Position numbers and translations under genes: made by a program
Assembly (NCBI GenBank): GCA_938022205.1
Contig: CALIEB010000023.1
Span: 1-40,881, forward strand
Direction: 5' to 3'
Origin: an uncultured Anaerolineae bacterium
Lineage (GTDB): Bacteria > Chloroflexota > Anaerolineae > Aggregatilineales > Phototrophicaceae
Length of the DNA stretch: 40,881 nucleotides
Shown here: piece by piece, positions 1 through 8,185 of the stretch
Position numbering within the stretch: the stretch's first letter is position 1
Layout of the letters: each line of letters begins with the position of its first letter
The notes under the pieces: generated by a model
Seen by the model: the letters and a program-made list of their open reading frames with translations, nothing else
What the model was told of the DNA's origin: nothing
The model's database searches: none

Positions 1-107
1 GAGCTGTGGGGGTACACCTGGTCCCATTCCGAACCCAGAAGTTAAGCCCGCAAGCGTTGATGGTACTGCACTGGCAACGGTGTGGGAGAGTAAACCATCG
101 CCAACCT
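1..107 (+). rRNA. rrf: 5S ribosomal RNA, 3' part (5' end outside window)
   Basis: The sequence carries the conserved 5S core: the CCGAACCC-GAAGTTAAGC stretch (about positions 29-48), the GGTACTGCA loop and a 3' arm ending in CCATCGCCAACC. About ten to fifteen bases of the 5' strand that pair with this arm lie before the window, so the gene is truncated by the window edge, not biologically. It is probably the last gene of an rRNA operon that begins upstream. Confidence 0.93.
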
Positions 108-136
108 AATGAATCTCCCTCGCGCCTTTTTTTTAT
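108..136 (+). terminator. Probable transcription end after 5S rRNA
   Basis: A run of eight T at 127-134 follows the 5S gene within 20 bases. I see no strong separate hairpin before it; a GGGAG in the 5S 3' half could pair with CTCCC at 112-116. This is a plausible but weak intrinsic terminator. Confidence 0.4.
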
Positions 137-171
137 GCCCCGTAACCACCTCACTTCTAACACACATTGCC

Positions 172-199
172 TTTCCAAGCGTCTAACTCGTTGTATAAT
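172..199 (+). promoter_or_regulatory. Candidate sigma70 promoter for the 246-1421 gene
   Basis: A perfect TATAAT lies at 194-199, with TTTCCA (4 of 6 to consensus) at 172-177 and a 16-base spacer. Transcription would start near 206, about 40 bases before the chosen start codon. Confidence 0.5.
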
Positions 200-245
200 C
201 ACCCTCGCGAAGCGTCTTAATACTGCGTTAGGATTGGGAGTGACG

Positions 246-1421
246 ATGACATCACGGGCATTGGGCGTTGTTTTGGTGGTGGCGGTGGTGCTGACAGCAG
301 TAATGGCGTTTCGCTGGCGGGATATTAGCGATTTTGAATACCATAACGCGAAGGCGGAGCTTATTGTTGAGCAGCCGCTAGCGGTAATGCAGGAAGTCCC
401 CAACTTTCTTTACCATGTGCTAGCAGGCGTGCCACCCTTGCCTAACGTGTCTGTTGGCTTTCGCGGTGCGCTGGTGATGACGGCTAGCACGGTTTTTTCG
501 GCGTGGCTCTTGTTTGCGCAGCTTGTGCGCGTGTTGCCTGAGCGAAGCCGCCGCACGGAGCTGCTCCTTGTGGGGTTTGTGCTAGCGTTTACGCTGGCTG
601 CGCCCATTAACCTGTTTACGCCGCAAAATCTTTATTATGGCTACTTTCCGACAACGGTCTACCACAATCCGACCACCATCTTGATGAAGCCCTTCGCGCT
701 AGGGGCATTTTTCATGCTGCCGCGCCTGTATGACGCGGGTTTTCGTTCTGCGCGTCCTTACGCATGGCTCGTCGGCTACGGGCTTATGACAGTACTAGGC
801 ATGTTGGCGAAGCCCAGCTTCATCATGGTCGCTCTGCCAGCTTTGGCGGTGGTGACACTGTACCGCTTGTGGAAGCATGCGTATGTGCATTGGCTGCTGC
901 TAATAGGCGGCGTGGTGCTGCCGGCACTGTTGCTGCTGGTCTATCAAACGCTTGTGCTGACTAGCCCTGAGCTAGGCGGTGGTATTTATATCGAGCCGCT
1001 GCGCACGCATTTTGAGTGGACGCTGCACTACGACAAACAGGCTGACCAACAGCTGCTTGAGAAGCTGCTGCTGTCGATTGCCTTTCCCGTGTTGGTATTT
1101 GTGCTATATTGGCGTGAAAGCCGCAAAGACATGCTCTTTTTGCTGGCATGGGTGATGTTGGGGTTTGGGTTGCTTTACAGCTATTTGCTGGTCGACAGGA
1201 TTGAAATCGCTGCGGGTAACTTTATCTGGAGCGCGCAAATCGCGGTGGTGCTGCTGTTTGCGGCGGCAATGCGCCTGCTAGCAAGCCAACCGCTGGCGGC
1301 GTGGGGCTGGCGCGGTGGCACCAGCCTTGCCGTTTTAGGGTTGCACCTGCTAGCAGGGTTTTATTGGTACTACTTGCACCTGACAGTTAGCTACGAGAAC
1401 CTCATTTGGGGCTTGTGGTAA
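246..1421 (+). CDS. Multi-pass membrane protein, HNPTT family (copy 1)
   Basis: This 391-residue polytopic membrane protein has no function I can name. The ATG at 246 is chosen because GGGAG sits five bases upstream; an in-frame extension would run into the 5S gene. It has about nine to ten hydrophobic segments. Motifs shared with the protein at 36251-37468 are an Asp-x-x-Tyr-His in the first loop (D29 to H32), GYF followed by HNPTT (140-144) and KPF, AKP at 188-190, and a late GN-x-x-W. The acidic residue in the first loop and the overall plan recall GT-C glycosyltransferases, but that is inference from topology only. The gene stands alone between the 5S gene and a convergent operon whose last stop codon directly abuts its own. 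Confidence 0.8.
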   Translation: MTSRALGVVLVVAVVLTAVMAFRWRDISDFEYHNAKAELIVEQPLAVMQEVPNFLYHVLAGVPPLPNVSVGFRGALVMTASTVFSAWLLFAQLVRVLPERSRRTELLLVGFVLAFTLAAPINLFTPQNLYYGYFPTTVYHNPTTILMKPFALGAFFMLPRLYDAGFRSARPYAWLVGYGLMTVLGMLAKPSFIMVALPALAVVTLYRLWKHAYVHWLLLIGGVVLPALLLLVYQTLVLTSPELGGGIYIEPLRTHFEWTLHYDKQADQQLLEKLLLSIAFPVLVFVLYWRESRKDMLFLLAWVMLGFGLLYSYLLVDRIEIAAGNFIWSAQIAVVLLFAAAMRLLASQPLAAWGWRGGTSLAVLGLHLLAGFYWYYLHLTVSYENLIWGLW

Positions 1422-2381
1422 TCAACTTAGCCAGACTGCCCATTGGTAGTAGATAGGCAAGCCAGCAATCAGGTTAAACGGAAACGTGATGCCAATGGCG
1501 GCGGTGAGATAGTAGCTTGGGTTAGCTTGTGGCAGCGCGATGCGTACCGCTGCTGGTGCGGCGATATACGACGCGCTGGCGGACAGCACGCCCAGCACCA
1601 TGCTGCCGCCCAGCGATAGTCCCACAAAATCGCCCAGCCAAATGCCCAAAAAGCCGTGTAGCAGCGGCATTAGGATGCCAAAAGCAACCAGAAAGCCCCC
1701 CACGTGGCGCAGGTCGCGTAGATATTTGCCAGTGACCACGCCCATCTCCAGCAAGAACAGCGTTAGCAAGCCCGCGAACAAGTCAGTAAAGAAGGGGGCG
1801 ACCTGTCGCTGTCCTATTTCGCCCGAAAGCGCGCCCACGAATGCGCCGCCTAGCAGCAAGAAAATGCTCGAGCCGAACACGACCTCGCGCATGGCGTGCT
1901 TCCACGAGCTGTTGCCGAGCTTGATTTGTGCGATGAGTAACGCGACGATAATCGCAGGGATTTCTAGGATAACCACCAGCGTAGGCATGAAGCCTTCGAT
2001 TGGCACGTTAATCTCGTTCAGGAAGGCAAGAGCCGCGCTGAATGTCACCGCTGACACCGAGCCGTAGTGGGCGGCAATGGCGGCGGCGTTGGCGATGTCG
2101 AACCTGCCGAGCGTGCGCAGGATAGCGTATGACCATATTGGCACGCCTACGCCAATGACAAACGTGACCAACGCCGCGCCCCAGAAGTTCTCGAGCGGGG
2201 CTTGCGCGAAGCCAAAGCCGCCTTTTAAGCCAATGGCAAACAGTAGGTACATGGAAATGCCCTTGTAAATCGCTTCAGGCAGGCGTAAGTCGCTTTTAAG
2301 CAGGCTTGCTATGATGCCCAGCACAAACGCCAGCACCATAGGCGAGAACAGGTTGTAACGCACAATCTCCCATGTATCCAT
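1422..2381 (-). CDS. SbtA-like sodium-dependent bicarbonate permease family
   Basis: This 319-residue protein with about ten membrane segments matches the SbtA family (Pfam Sbt_1), with the typical N-terminal LFSPMVLAFVLG and the paired Ala/Gly-rich halves. In cyanobacteria SbtA imports bicarbonate together with sodium; the substrate is not proven for relatives outside that group. AGAGGG lies seven bases before the ATG. It is the last gene of a minus-strand operon, 24 bases after the M20 dipeptidase gene. No SbtB-like regulatory partner is encoded beside it. Its TGA stop abuts the TAA of the convergent gene without a visible terminator between them. Confidence 0.85.
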   Translation of the reverse strand: MDTWEIVRYNLFSPMVLAFVLGIIASLLKSDLRLPEAIYKGISMYLLFAIGLKGGFGFAQAPLENFWGAALVTFVIGVGVPIWSYAILRTLGRFDIANAAAIAAHYGSVSAVTFSAALAFLNEINVPIEGFMPTLVVILEIPAIIVALLIAQIKLGNSSWKHAMREVVFGSSIFLLLGGAFVGALSGEIGQRQVAPFFTDLFAGLLTLFLLEMGVVTGKYLRDLRHVGGFLVAFGILMPLLHGFLGIWLGDFVGLSLGGSMVLGVLSASASYIAAPAAVRIALPQANPSYYLTAAIGITFPFNLIAGLPIYYQWAVWLS

Positions 2382-2405
2382 TTGGTTGCCCTCTTTTTGC
2401 TGTGC

Positions 2406-3767
2406 TTATTTGGCTAGTTCGTGAAAGTAAACGACCAGCGTGTCGATGCCCTTGTCATACATCTCAACGTGGAAGCTCTCGTCGGGACCATGAGCAGCAC
2501 TATCTGGCAGACCGAAGCCCATCAAAATCACGGGCAAGTTGAGCTGCTTTTGAAACTCCGCCACGACCGGAATGCTGCCGCCCATGCGCGCAAACAGGGC
2601 TGGTGTTTCCCAATGATACTTAAACGCTTCGACGGCGGCGCGAGCAGCTGGGTGGTCTGTTGGCGTGATGGCGGGGTAGCCCGTGTCGTGTAGCTTGATG
2701 GTGCTGCGTACTGTTGGCGGCGTGATGCGTTCAATTTCCGCCTTAACTAGCTCGAAAATCTTAAACGGGTCTTGGTTGGGGACGAGGCGGCAGGAAATTT
2801 TGGCGCGTGCTGTCGCACCGATGACCGTCTTAAAGCCTTCGCCAGCATAGCCGCCTGCAATGCCGTTAATCTCCAACGTCGGGCGGATGCTTGTCCGCTC
2901 AATCATCGTATAACCCGCTTCGCCCCATTCAGGCAGGTCGCCCATGCGTTCTTCCCAATCTTGGCGTGAGTAGTTGCTCAGGTTGAGCATAGCGCGCTCC
3001 TCGTCGCTGACGGGCTGCACGTCGTCGTAGAAACCTGCGACGTTTACGCTGCCGTCGGGATTGTGCAGCTTGGCGATAATCTCGCACAGGGCTTGCGCGG
3101 GGTTGTGCAGGATTCCGCCGATGCCGCTGTGCAAGTCGTGCTTAGGTCCCGAGACGGTCAGCTCCATTGTCACCAGCCCACGCAGCCCGTAGATGAGCAG
3201 TGGCTCGCTGGCGGACTTCATGCCGGTGTCGCTGATGAGGCAAATGTCGGCTTTTAGCTTGTCGAGGTTATTGCTGATGAAGCGTTGCAAGTTCTGTGAG
3301 CCGCTTTCTTCCTCGCCTTCGATGAGATACTTAACGTTGACGGGTGCGCCGCCAGTGGCAAGCAGTGCTTCCATCGCCTTGAGCTGGCACATTACCAAGC
3401 CTTTGTCGTCGGTCGCGCCGCGCGCGTAAATCTTGCCGTCGCGCACTATCGGCTCAAACGGCGGATGTGTCCAGCCATCTTCCATGACAGCGGGCTGAAC
3501 GTCGTAATGCCCATAGACCAGCACAGTGGGCTTGTCCGCGCCGGCGTGCAGCCAATCGCCATAAACAACGGGATGCCCACCGGTCGGCAGCACCGCCACG
3601 TTCTCTAGTCCCATGGCGCGCATGTTGTCGGCACACCACTCGGCGGCGCGCTGGCAGTCGTCCTTAAACGCCTGGTCGGTGCTGACGCTGGGGATGCTCA
3701 GCCATGCGAGCAGCTCGTTCAAAAACTTCTCACGGTTTGCAGCAGTATAAGCAAGTGCGTCTTTCAT
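2406..3767 (-). CDS. M20 family dipeptidase / metallo-hydrolase
   Basis: This 453-residue cytosolic metallopeptidase belongs to the M20 (CNDP/PepV/ArgE-DapE) group, which releases amino acids from dipeptides or related amides using two metal ions. Visible metal and catalytic residues are H87 and D89 in GHYDVQP, the bridging Asp at 120 in ATDDKG, the Glu pair in GEEESGS (151-157), D180 in ISDTG, and a late His in AAHGPDE. The lid domain between about 200 and 320 is present, so the protein is full length. AAAGGAGA lies six bases before the ATG. The start overlaps the stop of the upstream small gene as ATGA, which implies translational coupling. The exact substrate cannot be read from the sequence. 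Confidence 0.93.
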   Translation of the reverse strand: MKDALAYTAANREKFLNELLAWLSIPSVSTDQAFKDDCQRAAEWCADNMRAMGLENVAVLPTGGHPVVYGDWLHAGADKPTVLVYGHYDVQPAVMEDGWTHPPFEPIVRDGKIYARGATDDKGLVMCQLKAMEALLATGGAPVNVKYLIEGEEESGSQNLQRFISNNLDKLKADICLISDTGMKSASEPLLIYGLRGLVTMELTVSGPKHDLHSGIGGILHNPAQALCEIIAKLHNPDGSVNVAGFYDDVQPVSDEERAMLNLSNYSRQDWEERMGDLPEWGEAGYTMIERTSIRPTLEINGIAGGYAGEGFKTVIGATARAKISCRLVPNQDPFKIFELVKAEIERITPPTVRSTIKLHDTGYPAITPTDHPAARAAVEAFKYHWETPALFARMGGSIPVVAEFQKQLNLPVILMGFGLPDSAAHGPDESFHVEMYDKGIDTLVVYFHELAK

Positions 3768-3988
3768 GAGGTCTCCTTTGGATGTGGGTTGGAATTGTCG
3801 AGAGTGATAGTGTTGCCGACACCGATAAGCACTGCCACGACAAGGCGTGGGCTGGCGATATTGCCCACTGCTGAGCCTCGCGGATAGCTGTCGGGTGTTT
3901 GTTCTGTCGCGCGCAGGAGCAGCTTATCCGCAAGGAAATAGCCAGCCAACGCGCAGAGTAACCCTAGTAAGAAGATGTCCTTGTACAC
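3764..3988 (-). CDS. Small single-pass membrane protein, 74 residues
   Basis: I do not recognise this short gene. The proposed GTG start lies 16 bases after the oxidoreductase stop, and the TGA overlaps the M20 start codon (ATGA). The product has one N-terminal hydrophobic segment (about residues 5-21) containing LLGLLCALAGYFL, a short polar stretch, a second mildly hydrophobic stretch near residues 50-60, and a polar C-terminus. The ribosome site is weak (GAAAGAA). The tight packing on both sides argues that it is real; the weak start and lack of homology argue against. It may simply be a coupling leader for the peptidase. Confidence 0.45.
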   Translation of the reverse strand: MYKDIFLLGLLCALAGYFLADKLLLRATEQTPDSYPRGSAVGNIASPRLVVAVLIGVGNTITLDNSNPHPKETS

Positions 3989-4004
3989 AATGTGGTTCTT
4001 TCGA

Positions 4005-5030
4005 CTAGTGAGCCATCGCCTTTGCGGCGTGTTCCCACACAACGCGGCGTGTCTCGTCTTCTGGTTTGAACGGGAAATAGTAGCCCGCACGGTCAAGCAG
4101 CCCATTGTAACGTTCGCGCAGCTTGTAGGGGAGTTCGTCGGGGGGCGCGACGACCGCAATGGCGTGTAAGACCTCGTCAGGCACTTCTTGCCACATACTG
4201 TCCCACTTGCCCTCTTTCGTGAGCTGATTCATGCGCACGCCGAAATCGCCCCAGCCGTGCATCTCCAGCACCTTGTGATAGCTGGGCGTGCTGGCGTAGA
4301 AGGCGATTTGTGACTTAATTTCAATCGTGTTGCGCGCGATTTCTTCGGGTGTGCTGCCTGTGACGACGAACACCGCGCATGACAACGCCACATCTTGTAG
4401 GCGGCGTTGATGTGCTTCTGCGCCTTCTTGCACGGCAGGGCGTACGACCTCTTGCAAGTATTGCACTGTGTGGAAGGGATGCACGTGAAACCCGTCTGCC
4501 ATCTCGCCCGCCAGCCGACACAGCGGCGCGCCTACGCCCGCGATGTAGATAGGGATGTGCGGATGCTCAATCGGACCGGGATTGAAGAAGGGCGGCAGCA
4601 CGCCAAAATCGTAGTGTTCGCCGCGATAGCGCAAGCTGCCGCCGCTTTGGAAGGCGTGCCAAATTGCGCGCAGGGCTTGCATGTACTCGCGCAGCTGGGC
4701 AACAGGTTTGTCTGACCAATAGGCACTGAAGCGTTTGACGATATGCACCTTAATCTGTGTGCCAAGCCCTAAGATAAACCGCCCGTTGGATTGCTTCGCT
4801 AAGTCCCACGCGATTTGTGCCGTCACCATTGGGCTGCGCGGGAAAGCCACGGCAATGGCTGTGCCAAGCGCGATGCGCGTTGTGCTGGTGGCGGCAAGCG
4901 TCAGTGGCAAAAATGGGTTGTGCTGGGCTTCTGCTGTCCATAACCCGTCAAAGCCATAAGCCTCAACTTGCCTGCCAATCTCAATGGCTTTGTTGAGGTC
5001 GTCGGGGAAAATCGTCACGTCAAATTTCAT
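4005..5030 (-). CDS. LLM-class (luciferase-like) oxidoreductase, possibly F420-dependent
   Basis: This 341-residue cytosolic enzyme has the bacterial-luciferase TIM-barrel plan: an N-terminal strand MKFDVTIF, GFDGLWTAEAQHNPF at about 27-41, then an RIALGTAIAVAFPRSP segment and the FILGLGTQ turn typical of the family. Members use reduced FMN or coenzyme F420; the overall pattern resembles the F420-dependent TIGR03617-like group, but cofactor and substrate are not certain. The ATG at 5030 is chosen because the family N-terminus begins there; longer in-frame starts upstream would overlap the divergent S41 gene. It is the first gene of the minus-strand operon that continues with the small membrane protein, the M20 peptidase and the SbtA-like permease. 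Confidence 0.88.
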   Translation of the reverse strand: MKFDVTIFPDDLNKAIEIGRQVEAYGFDGLWTAEAQHNPFLPLTLAATSTTRIALGTAIAVAFPRSPMVTAQIAWDLAKQSNGRFILGLGTQIKVHIVKRFSAYWSDKPVAQLREYMQALRAIWHAFQSGGSLRYRGEHYDFGVLPPFFNPGPIEHPHIPIYIAGVGAPLCRLAGEMADGFHVHPFHTVQYLQEVVRPAVQEGAEAHQRRLQDVALSCAVFVVTGSTPEEIARNTIEIKSQIAFYASTPSYHKVLEMHGWGDFGVRMNQLTKEGKWDSMWQEVPDEVLHAIAVVAPPDELPYKLRERYNGLLDRAGYYFPFKPEDETRRVVWEHAAKAMAH

Positions 5031-5198
5031 CGCAAAAATCCTTTGTCTTAAAAACAAACACTGTAATGCGCTCATTGTAACGTATTTGGGCGCATTGTGT
5101 GATGTTGGTTCTACCAGCAAAGTGGCATAGGCGTGATTTTTTGTTCGTTTGTCGTTATAGTTAGACCAACAAGACAGGCAGTGAGTGGAGTTAGACCT

Positions 5199-7205
5199 AT
5201 GATGAGGCTGCGATGGATGGGCTGGCTGTTGAGCGTGTTGGGACTTGGCGCATTTTGGGCGTTGTCTATCGGCGAAGACCAAGACCCTGTGCCGCCGGCG
5301 AGAGCGCACATCGTGAACGATGAGGGGGGCGTGGTCAGCGTTAGCGGGCGAGTTGCGTACACCAACGCTTTTTTTACGTCGGGCGTGGATGATCCGCTTA
5401 TCATTCTTGAAGACCAAACGGGCTTTGTACGCCGCGACCGCAACTATATTTTCCCGATTGCCTCGCAGACAATGGGGCAAATTACTACGGATTTCTACAC
5501 GTCGCCGTTTCGCTACACCCTTGCGCTGCCGATAGAGCCGAGCGCGCCCCTGAACGACGTGGACAACAACGGCAGGCGCGACACAGGTGTGATGATTTTT
5601 GCCGTCGCTTACTGGAACAACGCTTGGGGCGATGCTTTTCTTGAAGAGCGCGACCAGTTCGGCGGCGGCTGGTCGACAGCTTATGTCTCGACGCTGGTGA
5701 GCAAGGGCGCGCAAACGCGCGGTGAATACGTCGGCGGCAAGCTGCTTATCTACGCGCCCGAAGACGGACAGGGCTTCCCTGTAGGCTGGGGCGATGACGG
5801 TAAGCTCTTCACGGCGGATGACCCTATCGTTGTCGTGCCAAAAGGCTGGACGCTGGTCAACATGGACACGCAGCCCTTTACGTTCGATCGCTCGCGCCGC
5901 GTGACGGTTGACCTGCTAGAAGGCGAAGGCGCGCGCGCTGACGACTTCTCGCGTCTTTCTTACACCGAAGCGTTTGATGCCATGATAGAGAAGTTCCGCC
6001 GCGAGTATGCCTTCAGTGAGTACAAGGGCTTGGATTGGGACGCGCTGAAACGGACTTATCGCCCGCGCTTTGAAGAGGCACAGCGCGCCAACAACTTTGA
6101 CCTTTACGCCTCCGCGCTGCTAGAATTTGCGCTGGCAATTCCCGACGGTCACGTGAGCGCGTCTTACACCCAGTACACCTATGAACAGTTCGTGCGCGCT
6201 ACGGAGGGTGGACTTGGGCTGGCGTTGACCGAGTTGGACGATGGGCGCATGCTCGTTAGCTATGTGGGCGCGGACACACCCGCCGAAGCTGCCGGCATTG
6301 CGCGTGGTGCTGAGTTGCTCACGCTCAACGGCATGCCGATAAGCACGGCGGTGGCGCGGGCGCGCTTGTGGTCAAACGCTAGCTCGCCGCATTATCTGCG
6401 CTTGCAGCAAGTGCGCTACGCCACGCGCTTTCCGGTCGGCGCGGTGGTTGACGTGACCTTCCGTAACCCCAATGCCGACCCGCAGTCAGCACGCCTTATC
6501 GCTGTAAGAGAAGATGCCTCGCTCAACGCCTCACAGCTGGCGAGGCTGCGCGACTCCTTCGCGCTGCCGCTGACGTACACGCTGCTTGACGAAGGCGTGA
6601 TGTACGTCAAGATAAACTCGTTCTTTGACGACAAACGCTTGACGGTCGCGCTTTGGGAGCGCATGATAAAAACCGCCAAAGCCCAGAACGTGCCAGCGAT
6701 GGTGCTGGATTTGCGCACTAATACCGGCGGCAGCGGCTATCTCGCCGACCAAATGGCAGCCTATTTCTTTGATGAATCGCTGCTCTTGGGCAATACGGGT
6801 TTTTATGACGCTGAACTTGGCACATTTTACTTTGACCCCGAGCGCGAAGAACGCTTTATCTTGCCACCGGATGCGCTGCGCTATCGCGGGCGGGTGGCGG
6901 TGCTGATAAGCCCAAGCTGCTTGAGCGCGTGCGAGTTCTTTGCGTGGAACATGACGCTGCGCAATCGCGCTGAAATCGTTGGGCATTACCCGACAGGCGG
7001 GCTGGGCGGCAGCGTGCAGCGGTTCTATATGCCCCATCGCCTCGAAGTACAGCTCACGGTAGGGCGTGCGGTCGACAACGACGGACACATCCACATCGAG
7101 GGAGTGGGGGTTGCGCCCACGCTGCGTGTGCCTGTTACCGAAGAGACGGTGTTCGCGCGCGATGCGCTGCTAGATGCCGCGCTTGGGCTACTTTCGCGAC
7201 ATTAG
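5199..7205 (+). CDS. S41 family peptidase with signal sequence and PDZ-like domain
   Basis: This 668-residue exported protease is related to C-terminal processing proteases. An N-terminal signal segment (about residues 2-22) is followed by an unassigned domain to about 260, a helical cap, a PDZ-like domain (about 338-430) and the S41 core. The core shows VLDLRTNTGG and SCLSACEFFA, where Ser576 is the likely nucleophile, plus a GGLGGS segment. GTGGAG precedes the ATG at 5199 by eight bases; a second ATG follows directly. It heads an operon with the P1 hydrolase, 17 bases downstream. The long N-terminal region is unusual for a CtpA-like enzyme and may recognise substrate or the cell envelope. 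A partner for the Ser nucleophile (usually Lys) was not identified with certainty. Confidence 0.88.
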   Translation: MMRLRWMGWLLSVLGLGAFWALSIGEDQDPVPPARAHIVNDEGGVVSVSGRVAYTNAFFTSGVDDPLIILEDQTGFVRRDRNYIFPIASQTMGQITTDFYTSPFRYTLALPIEPSAPLNDVDNNGRRDTGVMIFAVAYWNNAWGDAFLEERDQFGGGWSTAYVSTLVSKGAQTRGEYVGGKLLIYAPEDGQGFPVGWGDDGKLFTADDPIVVVPKGWTLVNMDTQPFTFDRSRRVTVDLLEGEGARADDFSRLSYTEAFDAMIEKFRREYAFSEYKGLDWDALKRTYRPRFEEAQRANNFDLYASALLEFALAIPDGHVSASYTQYTYEQFVRATEGGLGLALTELDDGRMLVSYVGADTPAEAAGIARGAELLTLNGMPISTAVARARLWSNASSPHYLRLQQVRYATRFPVGAVVDVTFRNPNADPQSARLIAVREDASLNASQLARLRDSFALPLTYTLLDEGVMYVKINSFFDDKRLTVALWERMIKTAKAQNVPAMVLDLRTNTGGSGYLADQMAAYFFDESLLLGNTGFYDAELGTFYFDPEREERFILPPDALRYRGRVAVLISPSCLSACEFFAWNMTLRNRAEIVGHYPTGGLGGSVQRFYMPHRLEVQLTVGRAVDNDGHIHIEGVGVAPTLRVPVTEETVFARDALLDAALGLLSRH

Positions 7206-7222
7206 CCACAGGAGCAGTTACG

Positions 7223-8182
7223 ATGAACAACACACTTACTGCAGTTAAAGGCATTCGTGTGGGACATGCCACTGACCTTGAAGGCGCGACCGGCTGCACG
7301 GTCGTGCTGTGTCCGCGCGGGACAATCGGCGCGGTTGACGTGCGCGGCGGCGCGCCCGGCACCCGTGAGACGGACTTGCTTGCGCCCTACAACCACGTTG
7401 AGGAGCTTAACGCGGTGGTGCTTTCGGGCGGTAGCGCGTTTGGTCTGGCGAGCGCGGACGGCGTGATGCGCTACCTTGAGGAGCGTGGCGAAGGCTACAA
7501 GAGCGGCGCGGGCTATATCGTGCCGATTGTGCCGGCAGCGATTTTGTTTGACCTGCGCTTGGGCGTGCAAGGTGTACGCCCGACCGCCGAGATGGGCTAT
7601 CAAGCGGCACAAAACGCTAGCAGTGACCCCGTCCCACAAGGCACAGTCGGCGCAGGCACGGGCGCGGTCTGCGGCGCGATGTTGGGCAAGGAGCATGCGA
7701 CCAAAGGCGGCATTGGCAGTGCGAGCGTTGAGTTAGGTGGTGGGCTGGTAGTGGCGGCGTTGGTGGCGGTAAATGCCGTTGGTGATGTGCTGGACGAGCA
7801 GGGCGCGATTTTGGCAGGGCTGCGCGCTGAGAATGGCGACTTTGTCGGCATGCTTAACGCGCTAAAAGCCTTTGCACATGTGCCGCAGCTACCCACCGAC
7901 TCGCGCGAGAACACCGTCATTGGCGTTGTGGCCACCAACGCCCGCTTGAGCAAGGCGCACGCTCACAAAGTAGCGCAAATGGCACACGACGGCATTGCGC
8001 GTGCGGTTAACCCCGCGCACACGATGTTTGACGGTGACACGCTGTTCGCGCTAGCGACAGGCGAAATCCCCGCCAATCCTACGGTGATTGGCGCGTATGC
8101 CGCCGAAGTGGTGGCGCAAGCAATACGCAACGGTATCCGCCACGCCACAGGCTTGGATGGCGTGCGTGCTTGGAACGAATAA
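7223..8182 (+). CDS. P1 family (DmpA/NylC-like) self-processing N-terminal nucleophile hydrolase
   Basis: This 319-residue protein belongs to peptidase family S58/P1, which includes DmpA aminopeptidase, beta-aminopeptidases and the nylon-oligomer hydrolase NylC. The family is made as a precursor that cuts itself, leaving a Ser or Thr as nucleophile. Here the conserved blocks RVGHATD, LSGGSAFGL (67-75) and KGGIGSAS (161-168) are present. An Asn230-Thr231 pair in SRENTVIGVVATNARL lies where NylC is cleaved, so Thr231 is the predicted nucleophile. AGGAG lies eight bases before the ATG. It follows the S41 protease gene by 17 bases and precedes the GT-C-like gene by three. Likely substrates are short peptides or amides; a more exact one cannot be given. 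Confidence 0.92.
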   Translation: MNNTLTAVKGIRVGHATDLEGATGCTVVLCPRGTIGAVDVRGGAPGTRETDLLAPYNHVEELNAVVLSGGSAFGLASADGVMRYLEERGEGYKSGAGYIVPIVPAAILFDLRLGVQGVRPTAEMGYQAAQNASSDPVPQGTVGAGTGAVCGAMLGKEHATKGGIGSASVELGGGLVVAALVAVNAVGDVLDEQGAILAGLRAENGDFVGMLNALKAFAHVPQLPTDSRENTVIGVVATNARLSKAHAHKVAQMAHDGIARAVNPAHTMFDGDTLFALATGEIPANPTVIGAYAAEVVAQAIRNGIRHATGLDGVRAWNE

Positions 8183-8185
8183 CCT

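Noticed and set aside
6..245. In-frame N-terminal extension of the membrane protein at 246 into the 5S rRNA gene
   Set aside because: It overlaps rRNA and the promoter, and the added sequence is not protein-like; a good ribosome site supports 246.
5031..5714. Upstream extension of the LLM oxidoreductase frame on the minus strand
   Set aside because: It is antisense to the S41 gene, is rich in Arg and His as expected for a shadow frame, and the family N-terminus begins at 5030.
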